Shown here: positions 1-8,800 of the stretch, one piece after another
How positions within the stretch are numbered: position 1 is the stretch's first letter
Layout of the letters: every line of letters starts with the position of its first letter
Assembly: GCA_946648015.1 (NCBI GenBank)
Contig: CAMPCZ010000005.1
Coordinates: forward strand, 1 to 36,070
Reading direction: 5' to 3'
Length of the DNA stretch: 36,070 bases
Origin: an uncultured Clostridia bacterium
Lineage (GTDB): Bacteria > Bacillota > Clostridia > Christensenellales > CAG-1252
Program-made: the position numbers and the translations under genes
Notes under the pieces: model-generated
What the model was told of the DNA's origin: nothing
The model's input: the letters and a program-made list of their open reading frames with translations, nothing else
The model's database searches: none

Positions 1-442
1 CTGGCCCACCAGCGGTTTCTATCAATGGTGGCAAAAGTGGCTTGGCGTCGGCACCTGGGCCTATAGCATTTTGTTGGCAGTGTTGATTTTGTTCTTCAGC
101 TACTTCTATGCGAAGATCCAATTCAACCCCGAGGATATCTCCAAGAGCATCCAACAAAACGGTGGCTTTATCCCCGGCATTCGTCCCGGCAGACCTACGG
201 CCGAGTACCTCAACCGCATCAACAACCGCATTACGTTGTTCGGCGCCATCTTCTTGGCGGTCATCGCCCTCATTCCCGGCTTGGTGTTCCGCGCCATTCT
301 TACGACCAGTTCGACCGGCACCGGCCTTGTCAGCGCATTCTCGGCAACCGGTATGTTGATCGTGGTCAGCGTGGCCTTGGAGTTCAATACCCAACTCGAG
401 AACGAGTTGATGATGAAGCACTATAGAGGTTTCTTGAAATAA
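1..442 (+). CDS. secY: Protein translocase subunit SecY, C-terminal part (5' truncated by window edge)
   Basis: SecY is the channel-forming subunit of the Sec translocon in the cytoplasmic membrane. Only about the last 146 residues are here; the frame is open from base 2, so the track start at base 71 (TTG) is an artefact of the window edge. The visible part has two strongly hydrophobic stretches and the family-typical cytoplasmic segment with QFNPEDIS, GGFIPGIRPGRPT and then AEYLNRI. The C terminus ends in MMKHYRGFLK, matching the usual SecY tail. It is followed after one base by adk, the standard spc-operon order (secY-adk-map-infA). Identification rests on motifs and context; nothing looks odd. 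Confidence 0.95.
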   Translation, partial: WPTSGFYQWWQKWLGVGTWAYSILLAVLILFFSYFYAKIQFNPEDISKSIQQNGGFIPGIRPGRPTAEYLNRINNRITLFGAIFLAVIALIPGLVFRAILTTSSTGTGLVSAFSATGMLIVVSVALEFNTQLENELMMKHYRGFLK

Positions 443-443
443 T

Positions 444-1070
444 ATGAAGTTGATATTCTTGGGCGCCCCCGGCGCAGGAAAGGGCACGCATGCAACGCGC
501 GTCAAACAAGATTACAACCTACCCCATATCAGCACGGGAGATATCTTCCGTGCTAATATCAAGGGTGGCACCCCCCTCGGGTTGTTGGCAAAGAGTTATA
601 TCGACAAGGGCGCATTGGTCCCCGACAGCGTGGTGATAGACATCGTCAAGGATCGCTTGCAGCAAGCGGATTGCGCGGGCGGCTACATTCTGGACGGGTT
701 TCCCCGCACGGTGGCGCAAGCGGACGCCTTGTCGACTTTTGCCGATATAGACGCCGTCATCAATTTGATACTGGACGGCGAGGTCATCGTTGAGCGTGTG
801 GCCGGTCGCAGAGTGTGCGATTGCGGCGAAACCTACAACGTGGCTACACTGGGGGGCAAAACCACCTGTGCCAAATGCGGCAAGCCTCTCTATCAACGCG
901 AGGACGACAACCCTCAAACCGTGCGCAACCGTTTGGCCGTGTACGATAGGGAAACCAGTCCTTTGCTTGCATACTATCGCCAAAAAGGCCTACTTCGCGA
1001 CGTGGACAGCAACGGCTTGACCATCGACGAAGTGTACGCCAAGATCAAAGCGATATTGGATACTTTATGA
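444..1070 (+). CDS. adk: Adenylate kinase
   Basis: Catalyses ATP + AMP to 2 ADP in the cytoplasm. At 208 residues it is slightly shorter than the usual long-form enzyme. The P-loop GAPGAGKGT lies at residues 7-15, the AMP-binding ISTGDIFR follows near residue 30, and DGFPRT is near residue 85. The LID domain (about residues 120-155) carries four cysteines for zinc, ending in CAKCG, then the QREDDNP motif. An oddity is that the first pair reads C-x-C-G rather than the common C-x2-C-G, and the loop between the pairs is short. The start is one base after the secY stop, and the end overlaps map by ATGA, so translation is probably coupled. Confidence 0.97.
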   Translation: MKLIFLGAPGAGKGTHATRVKQDYNLPHISTGDIFRANIKGGTPLGLLAKSYIDKGALVPDSVVIDIVKDRLQQADCAGGYILDGFPRTVAQADALSTFADIDAVINLILDGEVIVERVAGRRVCDCGETYNVATLGGKTTCAKCGKPLYQREDDNPQTVRNRLAVYDRETSPLLAYYRQKGLLRDVDSNGLTIDEVYAKIKAILDTL

Positions 1071-1813
1071 TTACAGTAAAGACTGATAGCGAAATAGCCA
1101 AAATGCGTATAGCCAACGGCATTGTCCGCGACGTGTTGCTCCTTCTAGGTGAGCACGTCAAAGAAGGCGTTTCGACAGCTTACCTTGACAAGATAGCGCG
1201 CGAATTTATCGAGAAACAGGGCGCGACCCCCACCTTTTTGGGATACAACGGGTTTCCCGCCAGCATTTGCGCCTCGGTAGACGACGTGGTGGTGCACGGC
1301 ATTCCGTCCAAGCACACCATTCTCAAAGAGGGACAGATCGTAGGGTTGGACGTGGGCGCCTTTATCCACGGATACAACGGCGACGCGGCGCGCACCTTTG
1401 CGGTGGGCAAAATAAGCCCCGAAAAGCAACGCCTGATCGACACCACGCGAGAGTGCTTCTTCAAGGGAGTGGGCGTGATGAAGGACGGCGTCCGATTGGG
1501 CGACTTGTCCCACGCCATACAGGAGCACGCCGAGTCCAACGGATACTCGGTGGTACGCGAGTTGGTGGGGCATGGCATCGGCCAAGCAATGCACGAGGAC
1601 CCCTCGGTGCCCAACTACGGCCCGGCGGGGCACGGCATACGAATGCACGCCAATATGACCATAGCGGTAGAACCCATGATCAACATGGGCGCCAAAGAGG
1701 TGTATACCGCAAGGGACGGTTGGACTGTGCGCACCGTAGACGGCAAGCCGTCGGCGCACTATGAAAACACCATTCTCATCACCCAAGAGGGCATAGAGAT
1801 CTTGTCGCTGTAG
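1067..1813 (+). CDS. map: Methionine aminopeptidase, type I
   Basis: Removes the initiator methionine from nascent proteins. The 248-residue length fits bacterial type Ia enzymes. The conserved histidine is in VVHGIPS, and the metal ligands appear in order: Asp in GLDVGAF, Asp in NGDAART, His in GHGIG, Glu in AVEPMI, and Glu in the C-terminal ENTILI. There is no N-terminal zinc-finger extension. The ATG overlaps the adk stop (ATGA), the usual spc-operon coupling. It is followed by a KOW gene with a strong ribosome binding site. Confidence 0.97.
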   Translation: MITVKTDSEIAKMRIANGIVRDVLLLLGEHVKEGVSTAYLDKIAREFIEKQGATPTFLGYNGFPASICASVDDVVVHGIPSKHTILKEGQIVGLDVGAFIHGYNGDAARTFAVGKISPEKQRLIDTTRECFFKGVGVMKDGVRLGDLSHAIQEHAESNGYSVVRELVGHGIGQAMHEDPSVPNYGPAGHGIRMHANMTIAVEPMINMGAKEVYTARDGWTVRTVDGKPSAHYENTILITQEGIEILSL

Positions 1814-1821
1814 GAGGGGAT

Positions 1822-2082
1822 ATGGACGTAGGTAACGTAGTATATTCCCGCCAAGGCCGAGATGCGGGCCGTATGTACTTGGTGGTAGCGGCGGCCGACA
1901 AAGAGGGCTATGTGTGGGTGGCAGACGGCGAGGTTCGCACCTTGTCGAATCCCAAAAAGAAAAACGCAAAGCACTTGCGCTACAAAGGCGAAGATTTGAC
2001 GGCAATCGCCGCCAAGTTGAAAGAAGGCAAACAAGTATTCGATAGTGAGATCAAGAGCGCCTTGCGCGCGTATGCAAAGTAG
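1822..2082 (+). CDS. KOW domain protein, L14e/L6e/L27e-like
   Basis: An 86-residue protein of the KOW-containing RNA-binding family often found between map and infA in Clostridia and Bacilli. The N terminus (DVGNVVYSRQGRDAGRMYLV, about residues 2-21) matches a KOW-type beta barrel start. A VWVADGEVRTLSNPKKKN stretch follows, with the basic patch expected of an RNA binder, and the C-terminal third is helical and charged. AGGAGGGG lies just upstream of the ATG. Its exact role is not established; ribosome-associated function is an inference from family and neighbours. It is not a universal ribosomal protein. Confidence 0.85.
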   Translation: MDVGNVVYSRQGRDAGRMYLVVAAADKEGYVWVADGEVRTLSNPKKKNAKHLRYKGEDLTAIAAKLKEGKQVFDSEIKSALRAYAK

Positions 2083-2091
2083 GAGGGTACA

Positions 2092-2316
2092 ATGTCCAAG
2101 GAAGACGTAATCGAGATGACCGGCAGAGTGATCGAAGTCATGGCTTACCAAAACTACAAAGTTGAGTTGGACCAAGGGCACCGCGTCATCGTGGCTTACC
2201 CGTCGGGTAAGATGAGAACCAAAAGCATCAAAATCATCGAAGGCGACACCGTGCGCGTCGAGTTGAGTCCCTACGATTTGACCAAAGGCCGTATCGTATG
2301 GCGTGATAAAAACTAA
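2092..2316 (+). CDS. infA: Translation initiation factor IF-1
   Basis: IF-1 binds the A site of the 30S subunit during initiation. The 74 residues form a single S1/OB-fold domain. It starts MSKEDVIEMTGRVIEV and contains the hallmark SGKMR near residue 45 and the conserved VELSPYDLTKGRI near the C terminus. Compared with typical IF-1 the segment before SGKMR (VIVAYP) is unusual; most family members have AHI there. AGGAGGG precedes the ATG, which lies nine bases after the KOW stop. rpmJ follows after 14 bases. Confidence 0.96.
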   Translation: MSKEDVIEMTGRVIEVMAYQNYKVELDQGHRVIVAYPSGKMRTKSIKIIEGDTVRVELSPYDLTKGRIVWRDKN

Positions 2317-2330
2317 TGGAGGATTAGATA

Positions 2331-2447
2331 ATGAAAGTCAGACCGTCTGTAAAACCTATGTGTGGTAATTGCAAGATCATTCGTCGTCACGGTACCGTGA
2401 TGGTGATTTGTAGCAAAAATAAAAATCACAAACAAAAGCAGGGCTAA
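2331..2447 (+). CDS. rpmJ: 50S ribosomal protein L36 (bL36), zinc-binding form
   Basis: This gene is too short for the ORF track. The frame reads [14 protein letters not shown], then [13 protein letters not shown] and ends HKQKQG, 38 residues in all. This is a clear L36: the zinc ligands are Cys11, Cys14, Cys27 and a histidine six residues later. It is one residue longer than the usual 37. The ribosome binding site is TGGAGGAT, seven bases before the ATG. It stands between infA and the alpha-operon leader, its normal place in Bacillota. Keeping the cysteine form is notable beside the C+ forms of S4 and L33 in this window, which suggests zinc is not limiting for this organism (inference). Confidence 0.95.
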   Translation: MKVRPSVKPMCGNCKIIRRHGTVMVICSKNKNHKQKQG

Positions 2448-2452
2448 TTCGG

Positions 2453-2481
2453 TTGTCAAAAATCGAATAGTGTGTTAAAAT
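2453..2481 (+). promoter_or_regulatory. Internal sigma-A promoter upstream of rpsM
   Basis: TTGTCA at 2453-2458 and TAAAAT at 2476-2481, separated by 17 bases, just after the rpmJ stop. It would allow the alpha-operon genes (rpsM to rplQ) to be transcribed apart from the spc operon. Predicted by eye only. Confidence 0.6.
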
Positions 2482-2511
2482 AATATTTGCGACTTTTGTA
2501 ATTCATCCGTG

Positions 2512-2553
2512 TAGGCGCGGCTGGACGATTGTTTTCCACCGATCGTCCGCCTA
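2512..2553 (+). promoter_or_regulatory. Structured leader upstream of rpsM, possible ribosomal-protein autoregulation site
   Basis: Outer stem TAGGCG (2512-2517) pairs with CGCCTA (2548-2553). Inner stem GACGAT (2524-2529) pairs with ATCGTC (2542-2547), leaving a six-base asymmetric bulge on the 5' side and a 12-base loop. The structure lies within the roughly 125-base 5' leader made by the promoter at 2453. S4 represses the alpha operon at an rpsM leader in Escherichia coli; an equivalent role here is inference. No T-run follows the stem, so it is not an obvious terminator. Confidence 0.45.
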
Positions 2554-2613
2554 TGTTGGATAATTATCGAAGATAAATTCAACAAATTTACAAGGAGAAA
2601 TGGAGGTAAATTA

Positions 2614-2991
2614 ATGGCACGTATATCTGGTGTTGACTTGCCGAGAGAGAAAAGAGTAGAGATTGGCTTGACCTATATCTACGGCATTGGCTTGGCTACT
2701 TCAAAGAAGATATTACAAGAAACAGGTATCGATCCCGACATTCGCGTGAAAGACCTGACCGAAGCGCACGTATCCGCCATTCGTGAGTACATCGAGAACC
2801 CCGACAACCACTTGGTGGTAGAGGGCGACTTGAAACGTCAAATCGACATGGATATCAAGCGTTTGAGAGAAATCGGCTGCTACCGTGGTTTGCGCCACCG
2901 CAAAGGCCTACCCGTTCGTGGACAAAGCAGCAAACGTAACGCCCGTACCCGCAAGGGCCCGCGTCGTATCGTGAGTCGTTCCAAGAAATAG
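2614..2991 (+). CDS. rpsM: 30S ribosomal protein S13 (uS13)
   Basis: S13 sits in the head of the small subunit and contacts S19 and the P-site tRNA. At 125 residues the length is normal. It begins [20 protein letters not shown], has the family GIG turn near residue 25, and [17 protein letters not shown] near residue 90. The C terminus is the usual basic [12 protein letters not shown] tail. The start is set by TGGAGGT nine bases upstream. It is the first gene after the alpha-operon leader; rpsK follows after ten bases. Confidence 0.97.
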   Translation: MARISGVDLPREKRVEIGLTYIYGIGLATSKKILQETGIDPDIRVKDLTEAHVSAIREYIENPDNHLVVEGDLKRQIDMDIKRLREIGCYRGLRHRKGLPVRGQSSKRNARTRKGPRRIVSRSKK

Positions 2992-3001
2992 GAGGTAGAG
3001 T

Positions 3002-3394
3002 ATGGCAGCAAAAAAGAAAGTCGTTACAAAACGCAAAGACAAAATTCGTGTAGAAAAAGGACAATGTCATATTCAATGTTCCTTCAACAACACCATCGTT
3101 ACCTTTACCGATTTGCAAGGTAATACCATCTCTTGGTGCTCGGCCGGCAAGCTCGAATACAAGGGCAGCAAAAAGAGCACTCCTTACGTTGCGCAACAAG
3201 TGGCCGAGACGGCTGCCGACGTGGCGAAGGATTGTGGTATGAAGTACGTAGAGGTTTACGTGAAGGGTCCCGGCCAAGGCCGTGAGAGCGCTATCCGTGC
3301 GTTGGGCAACAAAGACATGATCGTTACTTTGATCAAGGACGTCTCTCCCATTCCCCACAACGGTTGCCGTCCCCCCAAACGTAGAAGACTGTAG
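3002..3394 (+). CDS. rpsK: 30S ribosomal protein S11 (uS11)
   Basis: S11 lies on the platform of the 30S subunit. At 130 residues it is the usual size. The conserved core reads [19 protein letters not shown], then [20 protein letters not shown], with [13 protein letters not shown] in the middle and the C-terminal [13 protein letters not shown]. The highly conserved PHNGCRPPK motif is intact. It has an AGGAGGTAG ribosome binding site. It stands between rpsM and rpsD as in nearly all Bacillota alpha operons. No anomalies. Confidence 0.97.
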   Translation: MAAKKKVVTKRKDKIRVEKGQCHIQCSFNNTIVTFTDLQGNTISWCSAGKLEYKGSKKSTPYVAQQVAETAADVAKDCGMKYVEVYVKGPGQGRESAIRALGNKDMIVTLIKDVSPIPHNGCRPPKRRRL

Positions 3395-3411
3395 TCAAGG
3401 AGGTAAATTGT

Positions 3412-4068
3412 ATGGCGAAATATACTGGTCCCAGTTGCCGCCTTTGCCGTCGTGAAGGCGAAAAACTGTTTTTGAAAGGAGACAGATGTTATAACATTTC
3501 CAAAGATGGTACCACCCGCGCGTTGTGTCCCTTTGATAAGGGCGAGAGAGTTACCCCTCCCGGTCCTCAACGCAACGGCAGAAGAAAGGTGAGCGGATAC
3601 CAACAACAATTGCGTGAAAAGCAAAAAGTAAAACGTATCTACGGCATCTTGGAAAAACAATTCTATATGTATTATGAAAAAGCCGAAAAGATGAAGGGTG
3701 CAACCGGTGAAAACATGCTCATCCTCATCGAGCGCCGCTTGGACAACGTGGTATTCCAGATGGGTATCGCCGTCAGCCGCGCGCAGGCCAGACAACTTGT
3801 ATGCCACGGTCACATCACCGTCAACGGCAGCAAGGTAGATATCCCTTCCTATTTGGTGAAAGCCGGCGATGAGATCGCCGTCAAAGCCGAAAAATCCGAC
3901 AATGCTTTCTTTGCCGCGTTGAAAGACGCGCCCATTCGTGCCAATATGCCCAAGTGGGTCTCGTTCGACAGAACGACTTTGACCGGTAAAATCGAGGCTT
4001 TGCCCGTGAGAGAGGATATAGATTCGAGAATCAAGGAGCATATGATCGTCGAGCTGTACTCCAAGTAA
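3412..4068 (+). CDS. rpsD: 30S ribosomal protein S4 (uS4), zinc form with extended finger loop
   Basis: S4 initiates 30S assembly on 16S rRNA and is an alpha-operon repressor in some bacteria. At 218 residues it is about ten longer than usual. Cys9, Cys12 and Cys26 are in the standard spacing (CRLCRREGEKLFLKGDRC), but the fourth cysteine is Cys39 rather than about four to five residues after Cys26, owing to an insertion (NISKDGTTRA). The S4 RNA-binding domain follows (ERRLDNVVFQMG, then SRAQARQLVCHGHITVNG, SYLVKAGD), and the tail ends MIVELYSK as usual. AAGGAGGTAAATTGT precedes the ATG. Confidence 0.97.
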   Translation: MAKYTGPSCRLCRREGEKLFLKGDRCYNISKDGTTRALCPFDKGERVTPPGPQRNGRRKVSGYQQQLREKQKVKRIYGILEKQFYMYYEKAEKMKGATGENMLILIERRLDNVVFQMGIAVSRAQARQLVCHGHITVNGSKVDIPSYLVKAGDEIAVKAEKSDNAFFAALKDAPIRANMPKWVSFDRTTLTGKIEALPVREDIDSRIKEHMIVELYSK

Positions 4069-4089
4069 TTTGAACTAGGAGGTTAGGAT

Positions 4090-5046
4090 ATGATAGAGAT
4101 TAAAAAACCCCAAATCGTTACCGAAGAGAGCAAAGACGGAAGTTTCGGCAGATTTACGGTAGAGCCCCTCGAGAGAGGTTTGGGCACTACGTTGGGTAAT
4201 GCGTTGCGCCGCATTTTGTTGGGCGCAATGCCCGGCGCAGCGGCAGTCGGTATCAAAATCGAAGGCGTAGACCACGAGTTTTCGACCATTCCTCACGTTG
4301 TAGAAGACGTGGTGGAGATCGTGCTCAACATCAAGGGCATCGCATTCAAGGCGCTGAGCCCCATCGACAACGATAACAAACCCATCGTGCGCTTGCAAAA
4401 ATACACGGCCGGTCCCGTGTATGCCAAGGACATTGATTGCGGTCTCGAGGTCGAAGTGCTCAATCCCGACCATTATCTGTGTACCATCGATGAGGGCGGC
4501 TCCATCAATATGGAGTTGACCATTGCCTCGGGCAGAGGCTATGTTACCGCCGATCGCAACAAAGACCCCCGTCAACCCATCGGTTATATCCCCGTGGATA
4601 GCATCTACACCCCCGTGGTGGCCACCAACTACATGGTGGAGGACACCCGCGTAGGGCAAAGCTTGGACTACGATAAGTTGACCGTCGAACTCAAGACCAA
4701 CGGCACCACCTCGGCGCGCGAAGTCATCAGCTTGGCCGCCAAAATTTTGGAGGATCACGCCAAATTGTTCGTGGATCTGTCCGACGACATGGACAAGACC
4801 AGCGTGTTGGTCAACCAAGAGGAAGACAAACAACAACGCGTGTTGGAGATGACCATCGAGGATTTGGATCTGTCCGTGCGCAGTTACAACTGCTTGAAAC
4901 GCGCCGCTATCCACACGGTAGAGGATTTGACAAAGAAGTCTTCGGACGAGATGCTCAAAGTGCGTAACTTGGGCAAGAAGTCTTTGGACGAAGTGATTAA
5001 GAAATTAGAAGACCTCGGTCTGAGTTTGCGTAACAACGACGAGTAA
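4090..5046 (+). CDS. rpoA: DNA-directed RNA polymerase subunit alpha
   Basis: The alpha subunit nucleates RNA polymerase assembly and binds upstream promoter elements and regulators. At 318 residues it has both domains. The N-terminal domain contains TVEPLERGLGTTLGNALRRI near residue 22, with the GNALRRILL dimer and beta/beta'-binding region. The C-terminal domain (about residues 255-315) includes IEDLDLSVRSYNCLKRA and MLKVRNLGKKSLDEVIKKL, the DNA-binding helix-hairpin-helix. AGGAGGTTAGGAT gives the start. It lies between rpsD and rplQ as expected. No anomalies. Confidence 0.98.
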   Translation: MIEIKKPQIVTEESKDGSFGRFTVEPLERGLGTTLGNALRRILLGAMPGAAAVGIKIEGVDHEFSTIPHVVEDVVEIVLNIKGIAFKALSPIDNDNKPIVRLQKYTAGPVYAKDIDCGLEVEVLNPDHYLCTIDEGGSINMELTIASGRGYVTADRNKDPRQPIGYIPVDSIYTPVVATNYMVEDTRVGQSLDYDKLTVELKTNGTTSAREVISLAAKILEDHAKLFVDLSDDMDKTSVLVNQEEDKQQRVLEMTIEDLDLSVRSYNCLKRAAIHTVEDLTKKSSDEMLKVRNLGKKSLDEVIKKLEDLGLSLRNNDE

Positions 5047-5058
5047 GGAGGCACTACA

Positions 5059-5565
5059 ATGGCAAGAAAATTAGGTAAACCTACAGATGCAAGAATGGCT
5101 ATGCTCAAAGGTCAAGTAACCGACCTGTTGTGGTATGGCAAAATCGAAACGACCGCCCCCCGCGGCAAAGACGTGGCCCGCATGGCGGAGAAGTTGTTGA
5201 CCTTGGCTATCAACACCTACAACGACACCGTTGAGGTTACCAAAACCGTCAAGAACGCAAAGGGCGAAACGGAAGAAAAGAAATTCGTCAACGATGGCGT
5301 CAAGAAATTGGCCGCTCGCCGCAAATTGATGGCTGAGCTCTACGACGTACAAGAGCGCAAAGAGTATGGCGAGAGCAAGACCGCGTATCAAGCGCGTATC
5401 CGCGACATCAAGCACCCCTTGATCGAGAAGATCTTCAACGTGTACGCCAAAAAGTATGACGCTCGCAACCAAGAGAACGGCCAAGCCGGCGGCTACACCC
5501 GCATTCTTCGCTTGGGCAACCGCAGAGGCGACGACGCCGAAGTGGTCATCGTCGAGTTGGTGTAA
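5059..5565 (+). CDS. rplQ: 50S ribosomal protein L17 (bL17), with internal insertion
   Basis: L17 lies near the polypeptide exit tunnel. At 168 residues it is about 40-50 longer than the usual 113-127. The N-terminal core (MARKLGKPTDARMAMLKGQV, then KIETTAPRGKDVARMAEKLL) and the C-terminal core (GGYTRILRLGNRRGDDAEVV) are typical. The extra sequence is a charged segment after the first core (about residues 57-85, VEVTKTVKNAKGETEEKKFV) and another around residues 95-115. Similar long L17 forms occur in some Clostridia (recollection, not checked). It is the last alpha-operon gene and is followed by a strong terminator. Confidence 0.93.
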   Translation: MARKLGKPTDARMAMLKGQVTDLLWYGKIETTAPRGKDVARMAEKLLTLAINTYNDTVEVTKTVKNAKGETEEKKFVNDGVKKLAARRKLMAELYDVQERKEYGESKTAYQARIRDIKHPLIEKIFNVYAKKYDARNQENGQAGGYTRILRLGNRRGDDAEVVIVELV

Positions 5566-5617
5566 TCGCACCAAGGCGCACCTGCGATATTCTTATCGGG
5601 GACAAACACAAACAAAT

Positions 5618-5658
5618 ACCCACAACGCTTCGCCTGTGCGAACCGCTGTGGGTTTTTT
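5618..5658 (+). terminator. Rho-independent terminator of the alpha operon
   Basis: Outer stem ACCCACA (5618-5624) pairs with TGTGGGT (5647-5653), with an inner TTCGC/GCGAA stem around a CTGT loop, followed by a run of six T. It lies 52 bases after the rplQ stop. Confidence 0.9.
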
Positions 5659-5802
5659 GTCTATGGCACTCGTTGGCGGTAGCGCAATCCGCATAAGAGA
5701 TGCGCGAACGGTCGCGCCGCGGTTGCCGTCCGAACAGGCTACAATTTTACAAAATTTACCATTATATATTACGCGTGCGAGCGCGTTTTACAAATTTGCG
5801 TA
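5659..5802. other. Non-coding spacer between alpha operon and lipoprotein gene
   Basis: No supportable gene on either strand. The second half is AT-rich and includes a short inverted repeat, ACGCG (5771-5775) with CGCGT (5782-5786), about 17 bases upstream of the -35 box of the next promoter. It could be an operator, but that is only a possibility. The ORF track entry 5456-5806 crosses the terminator and is a shadow. Confidence 0.4.
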
Positions 5803-5831
5803 TTGACAAAACGCCGATCGTGACGTAAAAT
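5803..5831 (+). promoter_or_regulatory. Sigma-A promoter of the lipoprotein gene
   Basis: TTGACA at 5803-5808 and TAAAAT at 5826-5831 with a 17-base spacer, a near-consensus promoter. The leader is about 38 bases and carries a GGAGGAT ribosome binding site before the ATG at 5877. Confidence 0.85.
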
Positions 5832-5876
5832 GAGAATGGTACACTATCGTGCACTAATCTTTATGGAGGATAGCTT

Positions 5877-8800
5877 ATGAAGAAAACACTCATAGCAATA
5901 ATTGCCGTTATATTGGTAGTGGTGATGAGTTTGACTTTGTTCGCCTGCAACAACGGCGGCAAGAACAACGACCCCGCCAACCCCGGCACGCAACCCGGTG
6001 GCAACACCGACAAACCGGGCGGCAATACCGACAAGCCTGCCACCAACACCGGCAAGGAGTTGTCCGCAGACGAGTTGAAGAACAGCGACTACGCTGCTTT
6101 GACCGAGCAACTGCGCATTTATGCCGACCAATATCTCACCAACAACGCGACCGACAAAAAGGACGTATCCAAAGCGTTGGCCTCTACCTTGAACGACCTT
6201 GTGGCCGACATCGACGGCGAGCCCATCAAGTCCATCAGCGTCAAGTTGGAAAGTGACGATTGCTACAGCATCAAATTCACCTACAAAAACAACGATACCT
6301 ATACGTATCATGAGGAAGGCGAATTGCAAGCGCGCGTAGCCGAGACCGGTGTGTATGCCGGCTACGAAAAAGTGCAAAAGTCCAAGGACAGCAACTTCTT
6401 CGATTCCACCTTGGCGACCGTGTACAACGCTGCGTTGCACACCATTCGTCAAGCCATTGCCGACGCAACCGAGTTTGGTGAGGCCTATCAAGCCGTGGCA
6501 ACCGGCACCGCCACAAGCGGCATTCCCTTTGGCGGCAGCGTAGAGGCGGCCTTTACCGTGAACTACGGCGTGGGCGAGGGTCAAATCGGCCCCATGAGTT
6601 ACGGCCTCAAAGTGTACGGCACCTTGGGCTACACCGCGGAGGAGACCGAAGTGGCCATCGAGGTGATCGACGAGTCGAAAGACGCCGTGTTGGGCGGCTT
6701 GTACTATAAGGACGCTACCTTGTATCTCGACCTCAACATCGGCGATTATCAACAAAAATTGTACCTCGACAATGCGGACATCAACGCCATCGTCGGCGGC
6801 TTCTTCGGTATGGCCAGCTACGAAGCGCCCGCTTGCTATGACGTTTTGAACGGCGAATACTATGACGCGCACGATTTCGTGAACGGCTACTGCACGCAAT
6901 GCGGCGCCATCGAGCCCAAAGGGGAAGAGCAACAGGAAGAGACCGAGCCCTTCTATGCCAAGACCGACAGCAAGGGCGAATACGTCGAGTACACCAGCAT
7001 CAAGACCGCTATCACCGAGTTGACCGGTCAACAGTTGGTGGGCACCATCGTCGGTATCGTGGGCGGTATGTTCGACTGCGGTTCTGTCAAAGTGGGCGCC
7101 AACACTCGCTATCAATATAGCCTCGACCTCGACGCCAAACTGCAAATGTTGTTGAACAACCCCACCATCGGCCCCATGGTTTCGCAAGCCGTCAACCCCA
7201 TCTTGGGCAGCATCGAATTCTTGAGTGAATTGGATCTGGGCAGCTTCAAGGGCATCGGCGGTGTGTTGACTCTGAGCTTTGACGTCAGCGGCAGTGGCGT
7301 GAATTCGCGCTTGGCCGGTGTGCAAATCTCCTACAACGCGGCGCAAAAAGATTTCCGTTGGAATGGCGACGACGACGTGGCCAAAGTGTATGGCCCCATC
7401 AACGGTGCCATCACCATCAGCGACTTCTATATCGGCGAAGTTCCCGTTGAGATCAACGGTGAAAAGGACGAAGAGTACACCTACTTCAGCCCCTTCAACG
7501 CCGAAGCGACCGCCCAAGTTACTTTGAGCGGCTACAGCGATGAAACGTTCAACGATACCTACGACGTTACCGTGCGTTCCGCTTTCAACCCCTTCGCGAT
7601 GGAAGACGGCTCTGCCGAGATCGTCATCGAAAAGGGCGAGGCCGCCGAAGAGTTCTTGCACATCTACTTCCACAACGTCAAGGACACTTGGACCGTAACG
7701 ACCTATTATGACGGCCTGTACTACGAGACCGCGGCCAGCGATTCCGATCTGTTCAACAATTTGCTCGAAGACTATATCAAACCTTTGGGCGATCGCGATA
7801 GCGACAGCGTCATCTCCAACATCAGCGCATACGTATGGGCTTTGGTCGATCAATTCAGCAAGGTCTACACCTATGCCGACCTCGAGACCGACGTAGATAA
7901 AGCCAAAGCCAGTATCAACGCTTTGACCGTAACCGAGAAAGACGCCGACGGCAACGTGTTGCCCTCCAGCAAATGGTTGGATGGTATCAAGACGAACGCG
8001 CTCAGAGAGATCGACGGCCTCTTTGCCGACATCGACACCGAGTCCGAAGAGGAGGTTTTGCGTGAAGCCAAGAGCTCGATCGACTACATCGTAAGCGGTG
8101 CAAAAGAGCAATATAGCGAGCAACTCGCCTTGGAAGGCAAAACCGACTCCCTGATGGAAGGCTTTGACATTATGGCTCTCGTCTCCAACGTGGGCAAACT
8201 CAAAGATTTGTTCATCGGCGACAACGGTGCTGCCAATCCCGAAGTGTTCGATTACAAACTCGACTTCAGCGACCTGCAACTCTACGCCAACCTCGACTAT
8301 AAAGTGTACAACAGCGTGATCGCGGTGCTCAAGACGGCTCTGCCCAAATTGCAAGAGTTCGACGCTACCGCTGCCAAAGTGAAAGTGGACATGAACTACA
8401 CGGCGGCCAACAAGGGCAAATTGGTAGTGAACGTCGAATACGAGGGTTACACCATCGACGTAGTCGTGGACGTTGCCGACTGCTTCGACGACAACGGTCT
8501 GAAAGCCAGCTGCACCATGACGGCCGACGTGTCCATCAAGACGCCCGATACCAACTACGTCTATGCGGCCAGCATCGTTTGCAACAACTGGAACAAGAAC
8601 AACGGCACCATCACCATCAGCTTCAAAGAGAGCGACGGTAAGAACGTGAGAACTGCCAGCGACGAATACGTGAACATCGTGGTGACCCAAAGCTGGGACG
8701 GCGAGGAATACTTGGGCTTTGACGCCGACGTGACCTTGGCTGCCAAGAACGCCGCGGGCGAATTGGAAACCTACGAATACGCCGTATCCGCCAAGCACGA

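Noticed and set aside
5978-6050. Possible repeat array or CRISPR-like structure
   Set aside because: Only two copies of the GGNTDKP coding repeat plus partial ones in a lipoprotein linker; no spacers or palindromic repeats.
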